Below, piece after piece: positions 41,086 through 54,100 of a stretch of 64,000 bases of DNA. The position numbers and the translations under genes were made by a program. This stretch comes from Naegleria lovaniensis (taxonomy: Eukaryota; Heterolobosea; Eutetramitea; Acrasida; Naegleriidae). Location of the stretch: the NCBI RefSeq assembly GCF_003324165.1, contig NW_025407829.1:124001-188000 (forward strand). The letters run 5' to 3'. Below the pieces are notes generated by a model, which did no database searches, was not told the origin of the DNA, and worked only from the letters and a program-made list of their open reading frames with translations. Position 1 is the stretch's first letter, and each line of letters opens with the position of its first letter.

Positions 41086-43517
41086 CTAGACCAAGTTAAT
41101 GTTTTTCATATCATCTTCAAACTTTTTCAATTCTTTCACCATCTCTACAAAATTCGTGCTCAAAATAAAGCGTGACCAAGTATCTTGTAAATTGTAATTG
41201 CAAGTTATTTCCACTTCATCCAAAATTGTTTTCAATTGCTCAGTATGCTTTTCGTTCCATTCTTGAATAAAGACTGAATCACGTGGTTTGGCCGTGTTGA
41301 GTGTAACGGTAGTTGCTCCAACTCCTGAAACAATTACTCCATTTTCTCGCAATGCATTACTTGCTGCTGGTGCAGATTCGCTTGTTTCTCTCAACACTCT
41401 GGTGGATAGTGTATATGAAAGAGTTTTGCTCAACAATCGATAATTCTTTTCAAATTCTTTTTTCACGTTGGACGATAGATTGAGTTCAAAGGGTGCTCCA
41501 TTCACAATGAAATTGTCACTCAGTTTACCCAAAACAGCAATCTTCTTTTGAATGTCTTCCAAGGTGTGAGAGGGTACTGGATGGTAGACTTTCTCAGCAA
41601 AATAAAGAAATAGAAAGTTTTCAGCAGAAAATTCTAATTCACACCATTCTATTATGTGTCATGTAACATTAATATTACACAAAAAAAAGGTGAATAATCT
41701 TAATAAATTTCACACACTTACCCTTAAAGTATTTTTGACAAACTTCATCATGAAACATGACAAACAAAATAATACGCAAGTCAATAATATTCTGAGAGTC
41801 ACTGTCCTTTCCGTTCACAATTCCAGCTTCACGATATAGAATACTCAAAATTCTATTGTGATCCAATGCTGAAGATCCACTTGACAGCTCCATAATCATA
41901 CTATTTTCATGCTTCAATTTAGAAGGATTTACCATTGAATTGTCTCCAGTTTTAGATGCTGTAATCGTTCCTGAAGATTTCGAATGATTTTTTCCATCCG
42001 AATTCTTCCAAAAGAAACTTCTAATGAGTGGAATCCAAACACTAATAAAGTTTGTAATCAACAATGGAATGTTAATGAGCCAAGCTGCAGCAAAAGAGTA
42101 TTCAGGACCTTCTTGATATTGTGGAATGACACTCAACAAGACAAAACATAAAAGGAAGAAAGCCCAAACCACTACAATGGTGATTAATTCTGCCTTAATA
42201 CCAAATGATTCTTTGGCATATCTCATGACTCGATAGAAGAAGATGAGAATGAAAATTCCATAAAATAGAATGAGTGCAAAAGATCCCACATAGACAGCAA
42301 CTATGGTTATAAAATTCCAATTCAAAATATAAATTTCACACATTTTGTTGGTGTGAAACGAAATGAAACCATGTGTGTGAATTTCAAAAATAAATTTTAA
42401 AAGAAATAATAACTCATTCAAACATACCTGTAGCTGCACATCCAACATTCCAAGTTTCAGCACCTGTCAATCGGTTCAAAAACACTCCACAATAAGCCAA
42501 GAAAATAATACTATTCAATAAAAATGTGAATAGGAAAATTTTGGCAATAAAGTCGTCACGTGCCAACTTTCTCAATTGTCTTAAACGTTTTTTACGCTTC
42601 TCAGACCATTTCTTTCTCTTTTCTTGATCCGTGATGGTCGAGTCAGTCGTGTTGGTTAAATGTAATGCTTCTTTCACTTTTGATTTCAAACTACTCTTTT
42701 TTCGTAATGAAATACGTGATGAAGAGGAGGAAGAGAGATCAGAATTCTTCTTATCTAATTCATTCAAAGAAGAGACAAGTCCAGTTTGTAAATTTCGAGG
42801 AGTAGTTACTGAACCAGTGGTGTTATGGTCTGACGTGGCATTTGGCTTGTCTAGCAGCAAATCTACACCCATGGAAACTAAATGATCTTTGAATGAATCA
42901 CCTTGTAATCGGTTCATTTCTGAAATATAATACAATCGAATACACAACACCAAATAAGGAATTGCAATCAATGGAAATCCATAAAATTGAAAACTCAAAT
43001 ACAGTGCACAAGGAAAAGCATCTCTTCCAACAGCCAATCGAAGTGACAATATCGAAAATGAAAAATAGTGAGCCAATATTAATATAAAAACAAAAAACGA
43101 TGATCGTGCCTTGATCGGTTGTTTGTTTCTCCTAAAAAAGTATGTCACGATCGTGACAAGTGTATAGAGTGTGAAAAGTCCCCACATGACCCACGAAGCA
43201 ATCGTGACAAATGGTTGATCTGCACGTAAAATTTCATTATTGAAAGCCACATTATTTTGTAAGAGAGAGTCTGTCTGTGGTCCAAACAAGGTCATTTTAG
43301 TTGTTGTTGTTGTCATTGTCGTGGACAGGATGGAATCTTGAACGGGAGGCTGTTGAAAATTGTGGAAATTATTGAACGACGTCGAGGTTAAACCCGAAGA
43401 ATAACATGAAGAAATCCATCGAATCATCTCTGACCAAATATAGGACATGAAATGATTATTATCCTGATGATGATGTGTGTCCGTTATGAACCTGTCAGTA
43501 GGAATGTGTTGTGTCAT
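41086..43517 (-). CDS. seven-transmembrane receptor with C-terminal RGS domain
   Basis: Three-exon model 43517-42428, 42300-41722, 41648-41086 (743 residues). Seven hydrophobic helices are seen, among them WVMWGLFTLYTLVTIVTYFF, SSFFVFILILAHYFSFSI, FPLIAIPYLVLCIRLYYI, IFLFTFLLNSIIFLAYCGVF, FALILFYGIFILIFFYRV and LITIVVVWAFFLLCFVLL, with a long basic third loop. The last intron lies inside an RGS domain; splicing reads EVCQKYFK then EWCELEFSAENFLFLYFAEK, and the final helix is DTWSRFILSTNFVEMV. RGS domains speed GTP hydrolysis by G-alpha. The 7TM-RGS layout is known from AtRGS1 and from several protists. The N terminus has no obvious signal peptide. Ligand unknown. Confidence 0.85.
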
Positions 43518-44265
43518 GATCCTAGAAAAACAACTCTTTTTTTTAAAATATGTGTGAATGTTGATAATGATGATGTGAGAAGGTGTTGCTGGAATAACGA
43601 GGGAAATGAGAAGGGGATGAAAAATGATTGTAATTATTTGGGAATTTTGTGAGATGATGTTTTTAGACTAGTTGTTGTTGTTGTTGTTGTATGAGGAAAT
43701 TGGTGATTGAAATTTCTCCGATGAAGAGAAAGGCAATGGTTGTGTTGTTGTTGTTGTTGAAATGTTAAAATACGCCGAGTGAGTTTGAAATCGAATGTAA
43801 TCACCAATGACGCGTTGTTGTTGTTCAGATGGATAAATCGAGTGTTGTGGTTGATTTTTTTGTCGAAATGACAGGTGGCGTTTGTCAAACTTTTTGTGTC
43901 CTCCAGAACAAACTTGAAAATACGGCTCATTCATCCAATGAAAAACAAGTAGAACAGCGGGAAAAATAAATTCTTGGCGCAAGTAAATGTTCATAATTGG
44001 GTATTTACAATAAATTCCTCAACTTTAATATTGAAGTTTTTCGTGTGTGAAAAACAAATCATTAAGGAAATCGTAAAAAGCACCTTCAACTATCGTTTTG
44101 ATTCTATTTTTGTGTCTGTAGAATTGAGGCGCATATTAGGACAATTTGTTGAGGACTGTTATTTAACTGGATTAAATTCTTCATCGAAACCAATCGATTC
44201 CTAAATCCAATCAAAAAAAAACAAATACAGATCTAACTTTAATTTTCATCAACAACTAACAGAGA
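43518..44265. other. intergenic region with GTT repeats
   Basis: Contains GTT-type microsatellites at about 43671-43690 and 43741-43760, probably upstream sequence of the 7TM-RGS gene. On the plus strand an open stretch at about 44030-44204 (CEKQIIKEIVKSTFNYRF, RRILGQFVEDCYL) looks helical and might be the last exon of a small gene behind an intron ending near 44037, but no in-frame ATG is visible, so I do not call it. Confidence 0.4.
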
Positions 44266-44472
44266 ATGCAATTGAGTAAAAATCACTTACTGAGCGGAAT
44301 TGCGGCAGGAACATTTCTCGGATTTGCCGCTGGTCGAGGAACACGTTGTCGAAATTGTATGGCTCAATGTCAACACAAGGAGAATTGTCAAAAGTCATGT
44401 AAAAAGAAGGAACAAGCAAATAACAATCCTTCTTCCAATACTGAGGTGAATGATGATCAACCTAAACAGTAA
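44266..44472 (+). CDS. small Gly-rich/Cys-rich membrane protein
   Basis: 68-residue frame starting at an ATG. Residues 9-24 form a glycine-rich hydrophobic helix (LSGIAAGTFLGFAAGRG), then six Cys in a basic stretch (CRNC, CQHKENC, CKKK), then a polar Asn/Gln tail. It may be a short single-pass or metal-binding protein. No family recognised, and the length makes chance a real possibility, although composition looks coding. Confidence 0.5.
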   Translation: MQLSKNHLLSGIAAGTFLGFAAGRGTRCRNCMAQCQHKENCQKSCKKKEQANNNPSSNTEVNDDQPKQ

Positions 44473-44641
44473 TAAACGAATCATGATTTATTTTAGCTTG
44501 ACTTGTGAAATTGTTAACATATCCAACATGTTAATACTTTTCATTTCATTGAATCATTCATTCGAGCGCATATTTGGTGTCACTAACAGAATTCTTGTTG
44601 TTGTTTCATATTGAGGTGAAGATTACCACAAATTGTATCAT

Positions 44642-45690
44642 TCAAGTTTGGAATCCTTCTAATGAATCATCGATATTCTTAATCAATCCCACTTGTTCCA
44701 AAATATAACATTCAATTCCAGTTCTCAAACTTGATGCTGAATCTGTAAATAATTCCTTCTTCAACCATGAGGATGGAACATGAGATTTGTTTGGCAAAAT
44801 AAAGCTCACTAATTCTCTATTGAATGCTGATTGGAATGCTAATCTTGAAACTGTCCACAAATCAAAGGATGATTCTCTCATGGTCTTGAACACATCATCG
44901 ACCGTTCGAATGTGTGAAAATTTCAATGCATTGCTTTCAGAGACCAATTCAAATCCAGTGGTTGATGAACCAGTACTGCTCGATGGTGACTTGGATGATG
45001 TTGTTGGTAGTGAGAAACTTGAAGATTTCAAAGTATAAAACGAAGAGCGAGTGGGAGTGGATGGAGAATATAAGGAAGTGTTTGAAAAGTTATTGGTTTC
45101 TAATGGGATGGAGACCTTTTTGGAATTCAATGCAGATGTGGAAAGGGAGGAAGCACGTTCAATTCAACATCTCCTTCGTTGGCAGTCATGGCAGATAATT
45201 GAATGGTCAATACATTTAACACATCCGATTCTTTTTGCAATTGCTCCTTGAGCAAGTCGGATTGAATACCAAAAAATTCGAATGGATCGACCTTACTGTC
45301 TTTCAAGATCTTCATCGTGTCAATGGCTGAGGCAACACCAGCATATTGACAACTTCCGTACTTGCATTGTTCGAGTAAGGAAACTCCTGAAACTCGTTGG
45401 AAAAAATCGGCTAGATTTTTCGATTGATGGATAAGATCAGACAATTTGTGACTTTTGTAGTGGTCACAATTGCTGGAGTTTCTGTATTGCTCTCAGCAGG
45501 GATGGCATGAAGGGAGAGACGAGGTACTATTGTTGGTTGTGGCTGAGGCCTTTTCGAAATGCTTCTTTGTGGTTTTTCTGATTTTAATTCGAACGTCTCC
45601 GTACTTGTTGAACAGTTGAGAATAAATGGTTCGTAAAATCAAGAGAACAGAACCCAAGAAGAAGGCAGTGAGTAAAACGGCACTGATCAT
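44642..45690 (-). CDS. single-pass membrane-anchored protein, unknown; two very short introns or in-frame TGA
   Basis: Model: 45690-45521, 45481-45157, 45115-44642, 322 residues, with introns of 39 and 41 nt. The first boundary is uncertain: the frame before and after it is the same and is broken only by one TGA at about 45491, so the alternatives are a 39-nt GT-CAG intron or read-through, for example as selenocysteine. The second intron is needed to change frame. The N terminus is a membrane anchor (VLLTAFFLGSVLLILRTIY). Downstream are helical segments (SDLIHQSKNLADFFQRV, a CKYGSCQYAG pair of Cys), a Ser-rich linker and a helical C-terminal domain (FDLWTVSRLAFQSAFN). I do not recognise the family. 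Confidence 0.5.
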
Positions 45691-46611
45691 GTTGAGAGGA
45701 TGTTGTTGTTGAACAGTAGCAAAGAAGATGATGATGTTGCAGTGGTTGACAATTTGACTAACACGAATTGCCTAATTAAGCGAAAATACAATGTTCACAA
45801 TGAGAAGTGTGTATCCAATTGGACAATAATCAAGGAGAGGTGTGTGCGTGCACGATCGAATTTGAAGGCAGTCAAATCTGATTTTTAATTCAAATTACTG
45901 CTTTCTGTGTTGTACAATTTTAACAGGGTCCTCAATTCTGGAAGAGAATCTCTTGTTGTTTTTGAGTGTTAGTGTTGTTGTTTTTTTTCTCAAAGACACT
46001 CTCGCAAGAGTGTGATCGAGAAGGCAACAAACTCGGCGACTTACAAGCAATTCCGAAAATACAAAAGTCTAAAAATGGGCTGCAAAATTCGAGAGGCAAT
46101 TTCTCTCAAGGAATTTGTACCAAAAACGTTCGGATTGCAATTTCACACAATGAAAGTGAGGAATTTTCAATAAGAAGAATTTTGAAAGTATGGAAAGAGT
46201 GTTCATTCTCCATTCCATGCATGTGCACATAAAACTGAGATAGACCTATTCCAGAACACGTGAGCTCTTTGACGTATTGACATTTCAGTGCACAATACAT
46301 TTTAAATTTCTTCTTTGAAATTAGAATTTATTTCAATTTGGTTTGTGTGTGTATTGGCCTTCACACTTCTGTTGTATTACAAGTGTGATCACACGGAGAG
46401 AGTTCTCTAACCAAGCAATCGATTTGACTTTTTGGGAATTTTCCCATTTCATAATTTTTGTTATCCGTTTGCCTCATGAACTTTTCGTTGTATTACGTTC
46501 ATTTTACTAATTTGATTTGGGCATTTACAGTTTTTTGTTTGGTCAAAATTTCACATTGTTGTCACCCATACAAGTTCATAGTTCTTGATCAAAGATTAAA
46601 AAAACAAAAAA
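45691..46611. other. intergenic, no gene seen
   Basis: AT-rich with T-runs near 45975. Short open frames on both strands lack ATG starts or coding-like composition. The last 50 bp, with A-runs before 46612, are the upstream region of the amidase gene. Confidence 0.5.
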
Positions 46612-48243
46612 ATGTCTGAACAACAATTTCATCAAACCACTGACGGATCGAGCCGATCGGAAACACCTTTTTCTTCAAGAAAACAAGAAATTCCATTGTA
46701 TTGTTCTGAAATTGAAATTGGTGATTTGGATGATGAAATTACACCCATCTCCGATCTTGGTGGAAATGTCTATTCCTTTGCAACCGATGAGGAAGATGAA
46801 CTTGTGCGAAATGAAAAGGGATCAATTTCAAACACACTTCGAACAATTTCATGTCGTACCAATGTGCCTGAATATGAAATTAATTTGGATTTACCACCCA
46901 ATGAAAGATGGACAAACTTAGTTGATGATTATAAAGAAAAGTTTCCTGCATTGATCAAATTTTTAGAAGGTAAGAATGAGTTAAGAATTTTGCAAGAAGA
47001 TTACTAATTGCCACACGACTTGTCAATTTTTTGTATTGTTTCAATGCCAATGATCATGTTGTGTCCATCAAATTAGGTGAAATGAATGACGTTCTTGGAG
47101 GAGGTATTCGTGCTACATTTGCCAAAACTTTCCTGAACATGATTTTTAACGTGTTTACAAACTCAGGAGCAGTGTATTACTCACAAGAATTGAAAGCAGT
47201 TGCTCAACAAGCGAATTTACCATTGGGACTATTGGCATTCATGCAATTAAGTTATGAACTGTTCGCTTGTTGTACGAGTGTTGTAAAAGAGAATAGTGAT
47301 GGATTTCCGTAAGTTATTTTTCCAACTGTATCTATGAATAATTTTGACAATTGAAATATTAGTATTCATGTGAGAACTATGGACTGGGCTATGGATTTAT
47401 TGAAAGAATACACAGTTCAACTTAATTTCACAAGAAATGGAAAAACACTTTTTAAAGCATCCAGTTGGGTGAGTACACGTGTAAATAATGAATTTCGTTC
47501 ATTTTGAATTTTTTGATAAATAATAGGCAGGATATTTGGGAGTATTAACGGGATGTAGACCCAATGGATTTTCGATATCCATTAATTTTAGAAGTACAGA
47601 AGATGGTCACTTTGGAAAGAATATTATCAAAACTATTACAAGGTAGGTGTGAAAACATGTAAATGGATTGTTACGGAACTCGATCAATGTAAAATATTCA
47701 ATGTTTCGTTCCGTTCCTTACATTGTAACGAAAAGAGGTTGGCCCATCAGCTTCCTTGTTCGAGAAACTTTACAAGATTGTGAAACATACTCACATGCAG
47801 TAGCAATTTTGAAAAATAGCAAATTGATCGCACCTGTATATATTACCGTTGCTGGTTGCAAGAAGGGAGAAGGAACAATCATTACACGTCAACGAGAAAC
47901 CTTCAGTTCTGACAATTATCTTATTTCACTCCAGGATTTGCACAATAATACCCAAATTTCAAAACAATATTATTTAAAAGAAGCAAATGCCATGATTCAG
48001 GCCAATGCCGACTGGTGGAAGAGTTTGAAAGAAATTAAGGATCAGTGTAACATTTTATTATCCAGTGAGAGATTGAGTAAGGCATTCAAACATCTAAAGA
48101 AAATGCCACAAGAATTGACCACTATCGATTCAGTGACCGACATGTTTTCGAAGTATGGAAATTATCCTCTCAAGAATGAGACCACTATTTATATTACCGC
48201 CATGAATCCAAGTAATGGAGATTATGCAACCATTTTGGTATAG
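46612..48243 (+). CDS. acid ceramidase/NAAA-like N-terminal-nucleophile amidase
   Basis: Five-exon model 46612-46969, 47077-47308, 47363-47468, 47527-47642, 47736-48243 (439 residues); all junctions are GT-AG, in phase and each restores family-like sequence. The nucleophile is the Cys of FACCTSVV at about 185, exposed in this family by autoproteolysis; IHVRTMDWAMD and LGVLTGCRPNGFSISINFR follow, matching the (N/T)xDW and GxxxxxRPxxFSxSxN-like blocks of acid ceramidase and N-acylethanolamine acid amidase. These lysosomal enzymes hydrolyse amide bonds of ceramide or N-acylethanolamines. No signal peptide is visible at the predicted start (MSEQQFHQTTDGSSR), which is odd for a lysosomal enzyme. 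Which lipid amide it cuts cannot be told from sequence. Confidence 0.85.
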
Positions 48244-48496
48244 GGCTGTGATGATGAACCTTAATAACCATTTTTTTTTCTAACTGTTTGAAGAATTTCT
48301 GTAACCCTTAAAACACCTTAATAACCATTTTTGTTTTTTACGGTTTTCCGGAAAGAAGGAACTTTAAAGCTCACAATATTTTTTGCAAATCGTAAAAAAA
48401 AAAGAAATAAAAGGCGCCAACACTCTGGTTTTTCAAAATAAAACAACAAAAAAAAACAATAAACAACACAAAATTCAAAGATAATCTCAAAACACC

Positions 48497-49692
48497 ATGA
48501 CCGTCCTTAAAAATCAAAGAGTAAACAATCCATCATCGAGACAATCTCAACCATTGTCATCAGAAAAACCTCTCCGACATGTAGGAGCAAAGGTTGCAAC
48601 CAGCAAGCGATCGACTGCTGCCACTTGTCAAAACTCCAACAATTCCAATCCATCCGGGCCAAGACCTGTCATTAGAAATCCAAGACCCAACAGCCCAACA
48701 AAAATATTAATCCCACTCCAACTACTACACAAAATGATATTCAAAATATTCAAAATAATCAAAATGACATGATGAGACCATACCAATCGTCTCCCATCAT
48801 GATCTCACCCACTTTTCCACACATGATGATCCATGCTACTGATGATGATCAATTATCGAACAAACCCTCTTTGAAGACTCTTATTTCTCAACTCTCCTCG
48901 TTCCCTCCTCGCGTAGATCCTTCTCCAATTTTGAACAAGATTGATGAACACATGAAAGAGTCTCCATTCTCGACCGTCCTCTCATTGGTCGGTCACTTTC
49001 AAAGATCTACTCGTTTACTCCTAAAGAAATCAGAAGAACAACTGGTCAATGATTTCAATTATTTGCTCATCCTTGCTCGTCATTGTCAGAAAAAGATTTC
49101 TCTTCAAGATGCTTTGTGCAAAGATTATATCTTTTTGTGGATCAATTTGAAAACTCAATTCTGCATCAATAGACAACGTTGTTTGGACAAGATGAGTAAG
49201 AGTGGGAATGCTCAATGTATCCAAGATTTGACTCGGCTCTATATGGATTTGTCGATTGTTTTGCTTTCAGAACATTTAGAAAAGACATGGGTTGAGGAAC
49301 AACTAGTCAAGATCCATTCTCCTCCAAGTTTGGTACCTACTGTAATGCCTCCTTGTCAACCACAGCAACCAATGGAAACCAACCAAGTTCCATGTTTAGC
49401 AGAGTCCTCTGGTCCAATGAATGCTCTTCCAATCAAACAAGAACCAACACGTCCAAAGAGAACAAGAAAATTGACTTCTCAAATCAAATCCACTCTCCAA
49501 GAATATTGGCGTGAAAATCCAAACGAAGCAGAACCATCATTCTTTAACTCTGAGGAAAGAATGAGAAAATTCATACAAGTGATTCAGTTAGATGATTCAT
49601 TCTTGGAAGTGTTAAAGAATAATGCTGCAAGTTTGTGGATGGAGTTTGAAACAGCTCGTCGTTATGTGACACAACAGGATAAACTTTTGTAA
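48497..49692 (+). CDS. unknown protein with an apparent 1-nt frameshift
   Basis: Two frames join into one plausible 398-residue protein if one base is gained near 48700, at an A5 run (CCAACAAAAATATT): upstream reads MTVLKNQRVNNPSSRQ to NPRPNSPTK, and downstream reads NINPTPTTTQNDIQNIQNNQ and then MMRPYQSSP to the stop. The Asn/Gln/Thr-rich reading before the ATG at 48769 is typical coding sequence of this genome, so the shift is probably an assembly homopolymer error or a real break rather than a second start. No GT-AG intron fits. The C-terminal part is helical (FSTVLSLVGHFQRSTRLLL; RTRKLTSQIKSTLQEYWREN). No family is recognised. Confidence 0.5.
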
Positions 49693-49823
49693 ATAATTAC
49701 AAATGATTATAAATATGTATATTCATACCTTCAACAACATACTTTTTTCAAAAACAAAGAACGAGTTCAATAATTTTGTAATTCAACAGAATTTCAATAG
49801 ATGGAAAAAATCAAAGTTGAAAA

Positions 49824-51076
49824 ATGCAACAAGAAGAAGACACTCGGAAGCCGACATACCATCATCAAGACGTATTTCCTGATGATATCTTGTATCAAAT
49901 ATTTTCCTATTCATTGCTTCCGATCATACAATTTCATTATTCACTCGTTTGTAAGCAATGGTATCATCTCACCAATCATGAAACATTTTATAGAAATTAT
50001 TATAACGATGCCATTCATAACGGATTGAATAACTTTTTGAATCCCACCCATTCCGATCGGATGAAATATTTATTTGATTGGACTGAATTTGTGAGTCATC
50101 TTCATCCAGAACACTATGAAGCCTTACAACAATTAAAGAAAAATATTCGTGTGGAGGATGTGAGCGAATGGTCAGATTCTGATTTGCATTACGGTATCCT
50201 GAATTTTCAAACAATCATCAGGAGAAAGGAAATCCAAGCGAATTATTATTGAAAATGGAACTAGAACCATTTCGTTCTTTGTTTGGAGTTCACGATATGA
50301 TATTAAATTTTTGGCATTAGCAAAAGAAAACCCAGTACTTGAAAGCGTAGATCATCAACAGATACAGAGCAAGCCGAGTTATACGATGTTTCGTTGATTA
50401 TTGCAAATACTGCAACATGGAACATGTGGCTAAAACACTTATTAATGGTCATATTGTGGAAATTATTGAAAAAAGGGCAAATCTTTGCCAAGTATTAGTT
50501 CAAAACAATTTTAAATACAGGCAATATGTTTGTCAGAAAGGGGAAGCCTGTGGATTTTCATCTCTACAGGTCCAAGATCATGACTCGATTTTAGATATTC
50601 AAGCAGCAAGAAAAAAGTTCTTTTCCAAGTTTGTTTTAACCGAAGACGTATTGAGACGAGGTCGTGTGGATACACAACGAATTATTGTGGTCTATTATTC
50701 CAAATTAGAGCAGCAGAAATTCACAATATTTTTCAGAAAGCATTATCCATTATTACAGGATCGTCATTATTTGATTCCAAAGAAATCCACGGCATACAAG
50801 GACGAGTTTGTGACCTCTGAAATTCTAGAGAATTGTGATACAGTGGTATTTTGTGTGTTTACAATTCCTGATGAGGATCATGCTTCCAAATACCGTGAAG
50901 CTTTGCAAATGTTAAAAAGCAAAAAGAAGAGAGTGTTGTTTGGATGTCGAAAATCAAAGTCGCTTTCGCGTGTCACTCTTTACCATCCAGACATTGAAAT
51001 TATTCGACTACGAAAAGATCCAGTGAGTACTGCATTGTTGCTGGACTATGCCTTGTTAGGAACGAACGGCATTTAA
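49824..51076 (+). CDS. F-box protein, intron structure unresolved
   Basis: Starts at the ATG at 49824 with an F-box (FPDDILYQIFSYSLLPIIQF, then VCKQWYHLTNHETFYRNYY). The open frame stops at 50252. Coding-like sequence continues in other frames: a 28-nt GT-AG segment at about 50195-50222 would lead into IIIENGTRTIS, and a further jump near 50360 leads into RCFVDYCKYCNMEHVAK and the long final frame (50417-51076: RRGRVDTQRIIVVYY, HYLIPKKSTAYKDEFV). Either there are two unusual introns or the gene is decaying. The C-terminal region with its Cys pairs is not recognised. It converges with the DOCK-RasGEF gene 76 bp away. Confidence 0.45.
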
Positions 51077-51152
51077 TGAGATTGGGCAAAGAGTGAAAAG
51101 TCTTGACAGGAAATGAAGAAAAAATCGATTATGAAAAGCTTAACAACAATTT

Positions 51153-54100
51153 TTATTGCTTCTGTTGTTCTCTAGGTTCAATGATCAAAGATTTGCTCCA
51201 AATTACATCTTCGGCAAGCAACAGCTGTGCCTTCTCACTCTCTACCATGTTACTGAAATCGAATGTTTTCTGCAAGAATGGTATTGAAATGAAATCATAC
51301 AATGTTTGTTGTTGTGTCTTAATTCGTTGAATCACTTCAGCAATTTTTCTTCTCTTGGCAAAATTAATCAATTGCAAATCAGATCCCTCCTTGGTAATGT
51401 AATCCTTATTTCCATCTTCAATAAATACCATGTCTGTTAAATAAATTCCAATGTAGGGTAATCCTTCTCCACTTCTTGACATGTGATCTCTCATATTCTT
51501 GTAGGAACTGGTCATGGATACCAATTCATTCAATTGTTTCAATCGTTCACTTTCAACATCTCTCTTAGGAATGGCTTCCCATGTCTTTTTGAGTCTGTGA
51601 ATACCAGCATTATTGAACGCACTGACAATCGAATTACATCCATTCAAATTATTTAAATTTTTACATTCCCAAGCCACGTTAATCCATTGTTTCACTTTTC
51701 TCACTCTCTTCTTAATATTCTCTTCACACACAATATCTGACGCAACAAATGTACTCAAATTATTAAATTGTTCAGTGAGATGTGAAATGTTTGGAGCGCG
51801 TGTCATTTTATCCTTCTTGGTCCAACCAAGACCAAAGAATTCTTTTGGTTCAATGGCTGTGAAAATATTACTTTCGAGAAGAGTAATTTGCTTGGCAATT
51901 TCACTTGGTTCCCATTGTTTGATGTTGAATGGTTTCTTTTCATCTGCTTCACTCCATTTCGATGGTATCGAGGTTGTACTCGTTCTCTACTAAACATTTT
52001 TTCAAGTTTTTCTCTTGATTCTCCATTGCTGATTAAATTTGCTTCAATTCTTTCCTTAATCTTGTTGGCAATACTAATGTAACCAGAACTGGATTGTTTT
52101 TCCATTTGACATAATCTTCCCACTTGTCGATAAATAAAGTTCATCATGGAAGCATTCAAATGATTGTTAAAATCATAGCTGTGATCTTGAACCCATACTC
52201 GGACTGTATTTAACATGCGGAGGACAAGACTTGCCATATTCTTGTTGTTGGCCTCTTGATGAATGAGAGGAAGAATGTGATATTCAACATAGCTCATCAT
52301 TAATGTCAACAACGTTTCAGGAGTACAGAATGATCGGTAGGTAACAAGGAATGTGTTTGTGAAATTTGAATCTTCACTAATGTTTTGACCGCAAACTCGT
52401 GCAACCAATCGATTGAGTGTGCTGGCCTTAATTTTGTTTTCCTCATCTAGAATGATTTCATTTTCTGCGTCTGTTGCTTCGTCAAATAATTTTGATAATT
52501 TGTCAATCGTAATGATATCTGATTCATAAACTTTCTCCAAGACAGTCATTAAAGAGTTGGAAATGGAATGATCATTTGAATTTTTTCCAGAAATGAAGGA
52601 TTCTAATGTTGAAGCTGAAAATTCCTTTCCAAGTAAGAGAGCTCCATAAAGCCATTTCCAATAAGTGTTATTTGAGTTTGCTCTAAAAATGGAAGTAAAT
52701 TCTTGAACATAGTTAGTCACAATTTCCACAGATTGTGAAGTTAATTCCAGAATGACTTTCTTTTGAGTTCCTAGAGAGACGTGTTGCAACATTTTTGCAA
52801 TGATAAACATCACGTATTCGATAAATTGCTTATCCCCAAGTTTGGTATCGGTGAGATATTTAGCTCCTTCAGAATCTCGAATATCTAGCTTGATAAACGA
52901 AGATAAATCTTTGTGAGTGGGTTCAAATAATTTCAAATTATCGAAATTGTTGTTGACAATTTGCGTCACTCGAGGATGAACAAGAGTATTCACTTGACTG
53001 AAAATGTCTTGGAAACATTTGAAGCTATTCGTCTCAAATTTGTTTCTTCCTCTCAATTCAAATTGATCAATATAGAATGCAAGAAGTTTGATGAGTGCGT
53101 CGAGTTTTTCAGAACTTCTTAACCATTCTGTGAAATAGGAAGGATTCAAGTTGGAAAGAATCCACAAACAACACTTTAAATGTTGCTTCAACGTCATTTC
53201 TGGAACAGTTTCCATGGCATTTAAATTTTCGAGAACCATTACGACATACGGGAAGAATATTCTTGCAAGAAGTTCAAGTCTTTCTTTTGATGCATGTTGC
53301 TGAGATAAATGTAAACATTCCTCTTTTGTAAGAATGTATCTCAACACTTTCACAGCACTGTTGTGGACATCAACTTCCGCTTTAAATTTAGTCACACAGT
53401 CTCTCAAAATATTAGTCAACAATTTGAATGGAGGACATAAAATGGCTTCATGGTGGATATACTCTTTTGGATGATAATTTGCAAAGTTGAGCTCCATAAA
53501 TTGAGGAAAGTCACAAATAATTTGTAAAAAGTCAATTCCTAATTTGATCGTATTGATGGTGACTGTCTTTTTAACCACAAATTCTCTGAAATAAATTTCC
53601 ATCAAATCGAACACTAATTCTGACTTGATTTCACCACAACCTAATAAATCTCTAAAGAAGAAGGCCAATTGGTTGTTAATTTGAGAGGCAACAAAGAAGT
53701 TTGCAAAATCGTCCTTATAAAACACAGCTTTCTCAGCAAGAGCACCAATAAGTTCTTTCAACAGTAAGGAAAATTTGTATCCATGATCGTTGGTTAATGC
53801 TTCTCGTTCTCTTTCAGAAAGTAAATTATATTGAACTTCACTCATGTGTGCCCTACTGGCCGTCTTTTCTCTCTGACACAATAAATAAGATTTTAGAATT
53901 AAATCCAAGAAGAACCATGAATAATTAAGACTTTCGTAATAAACTGGTGCTGAACCAATAGCAAACAAACTCATATTCATGGAGTAGCTACTTCTATTGT
54001 TTTGTGAAGTTGCAGATTTGTCTGTGTCAGTGTTCAAACTGCTTCGTTTAGTATTTCCAAACATGTCTTGAATGGATTTTCGAAGGATGCCATTACCAGC

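Noticed and set aside
43634-43994. Minus-strand open frames rich in Asn, Gln and Thr
   Set aside because: They are translations of GTT-type microsatellites upstream of the 7TM-RGS gene, with no ATG context or conserved block.
45493-45690. Separate 65-residue gene ending at the TGA
   Set aside because: The same frame continues in coding-like sequence directly after the TGA, so it is better seen as one gene.
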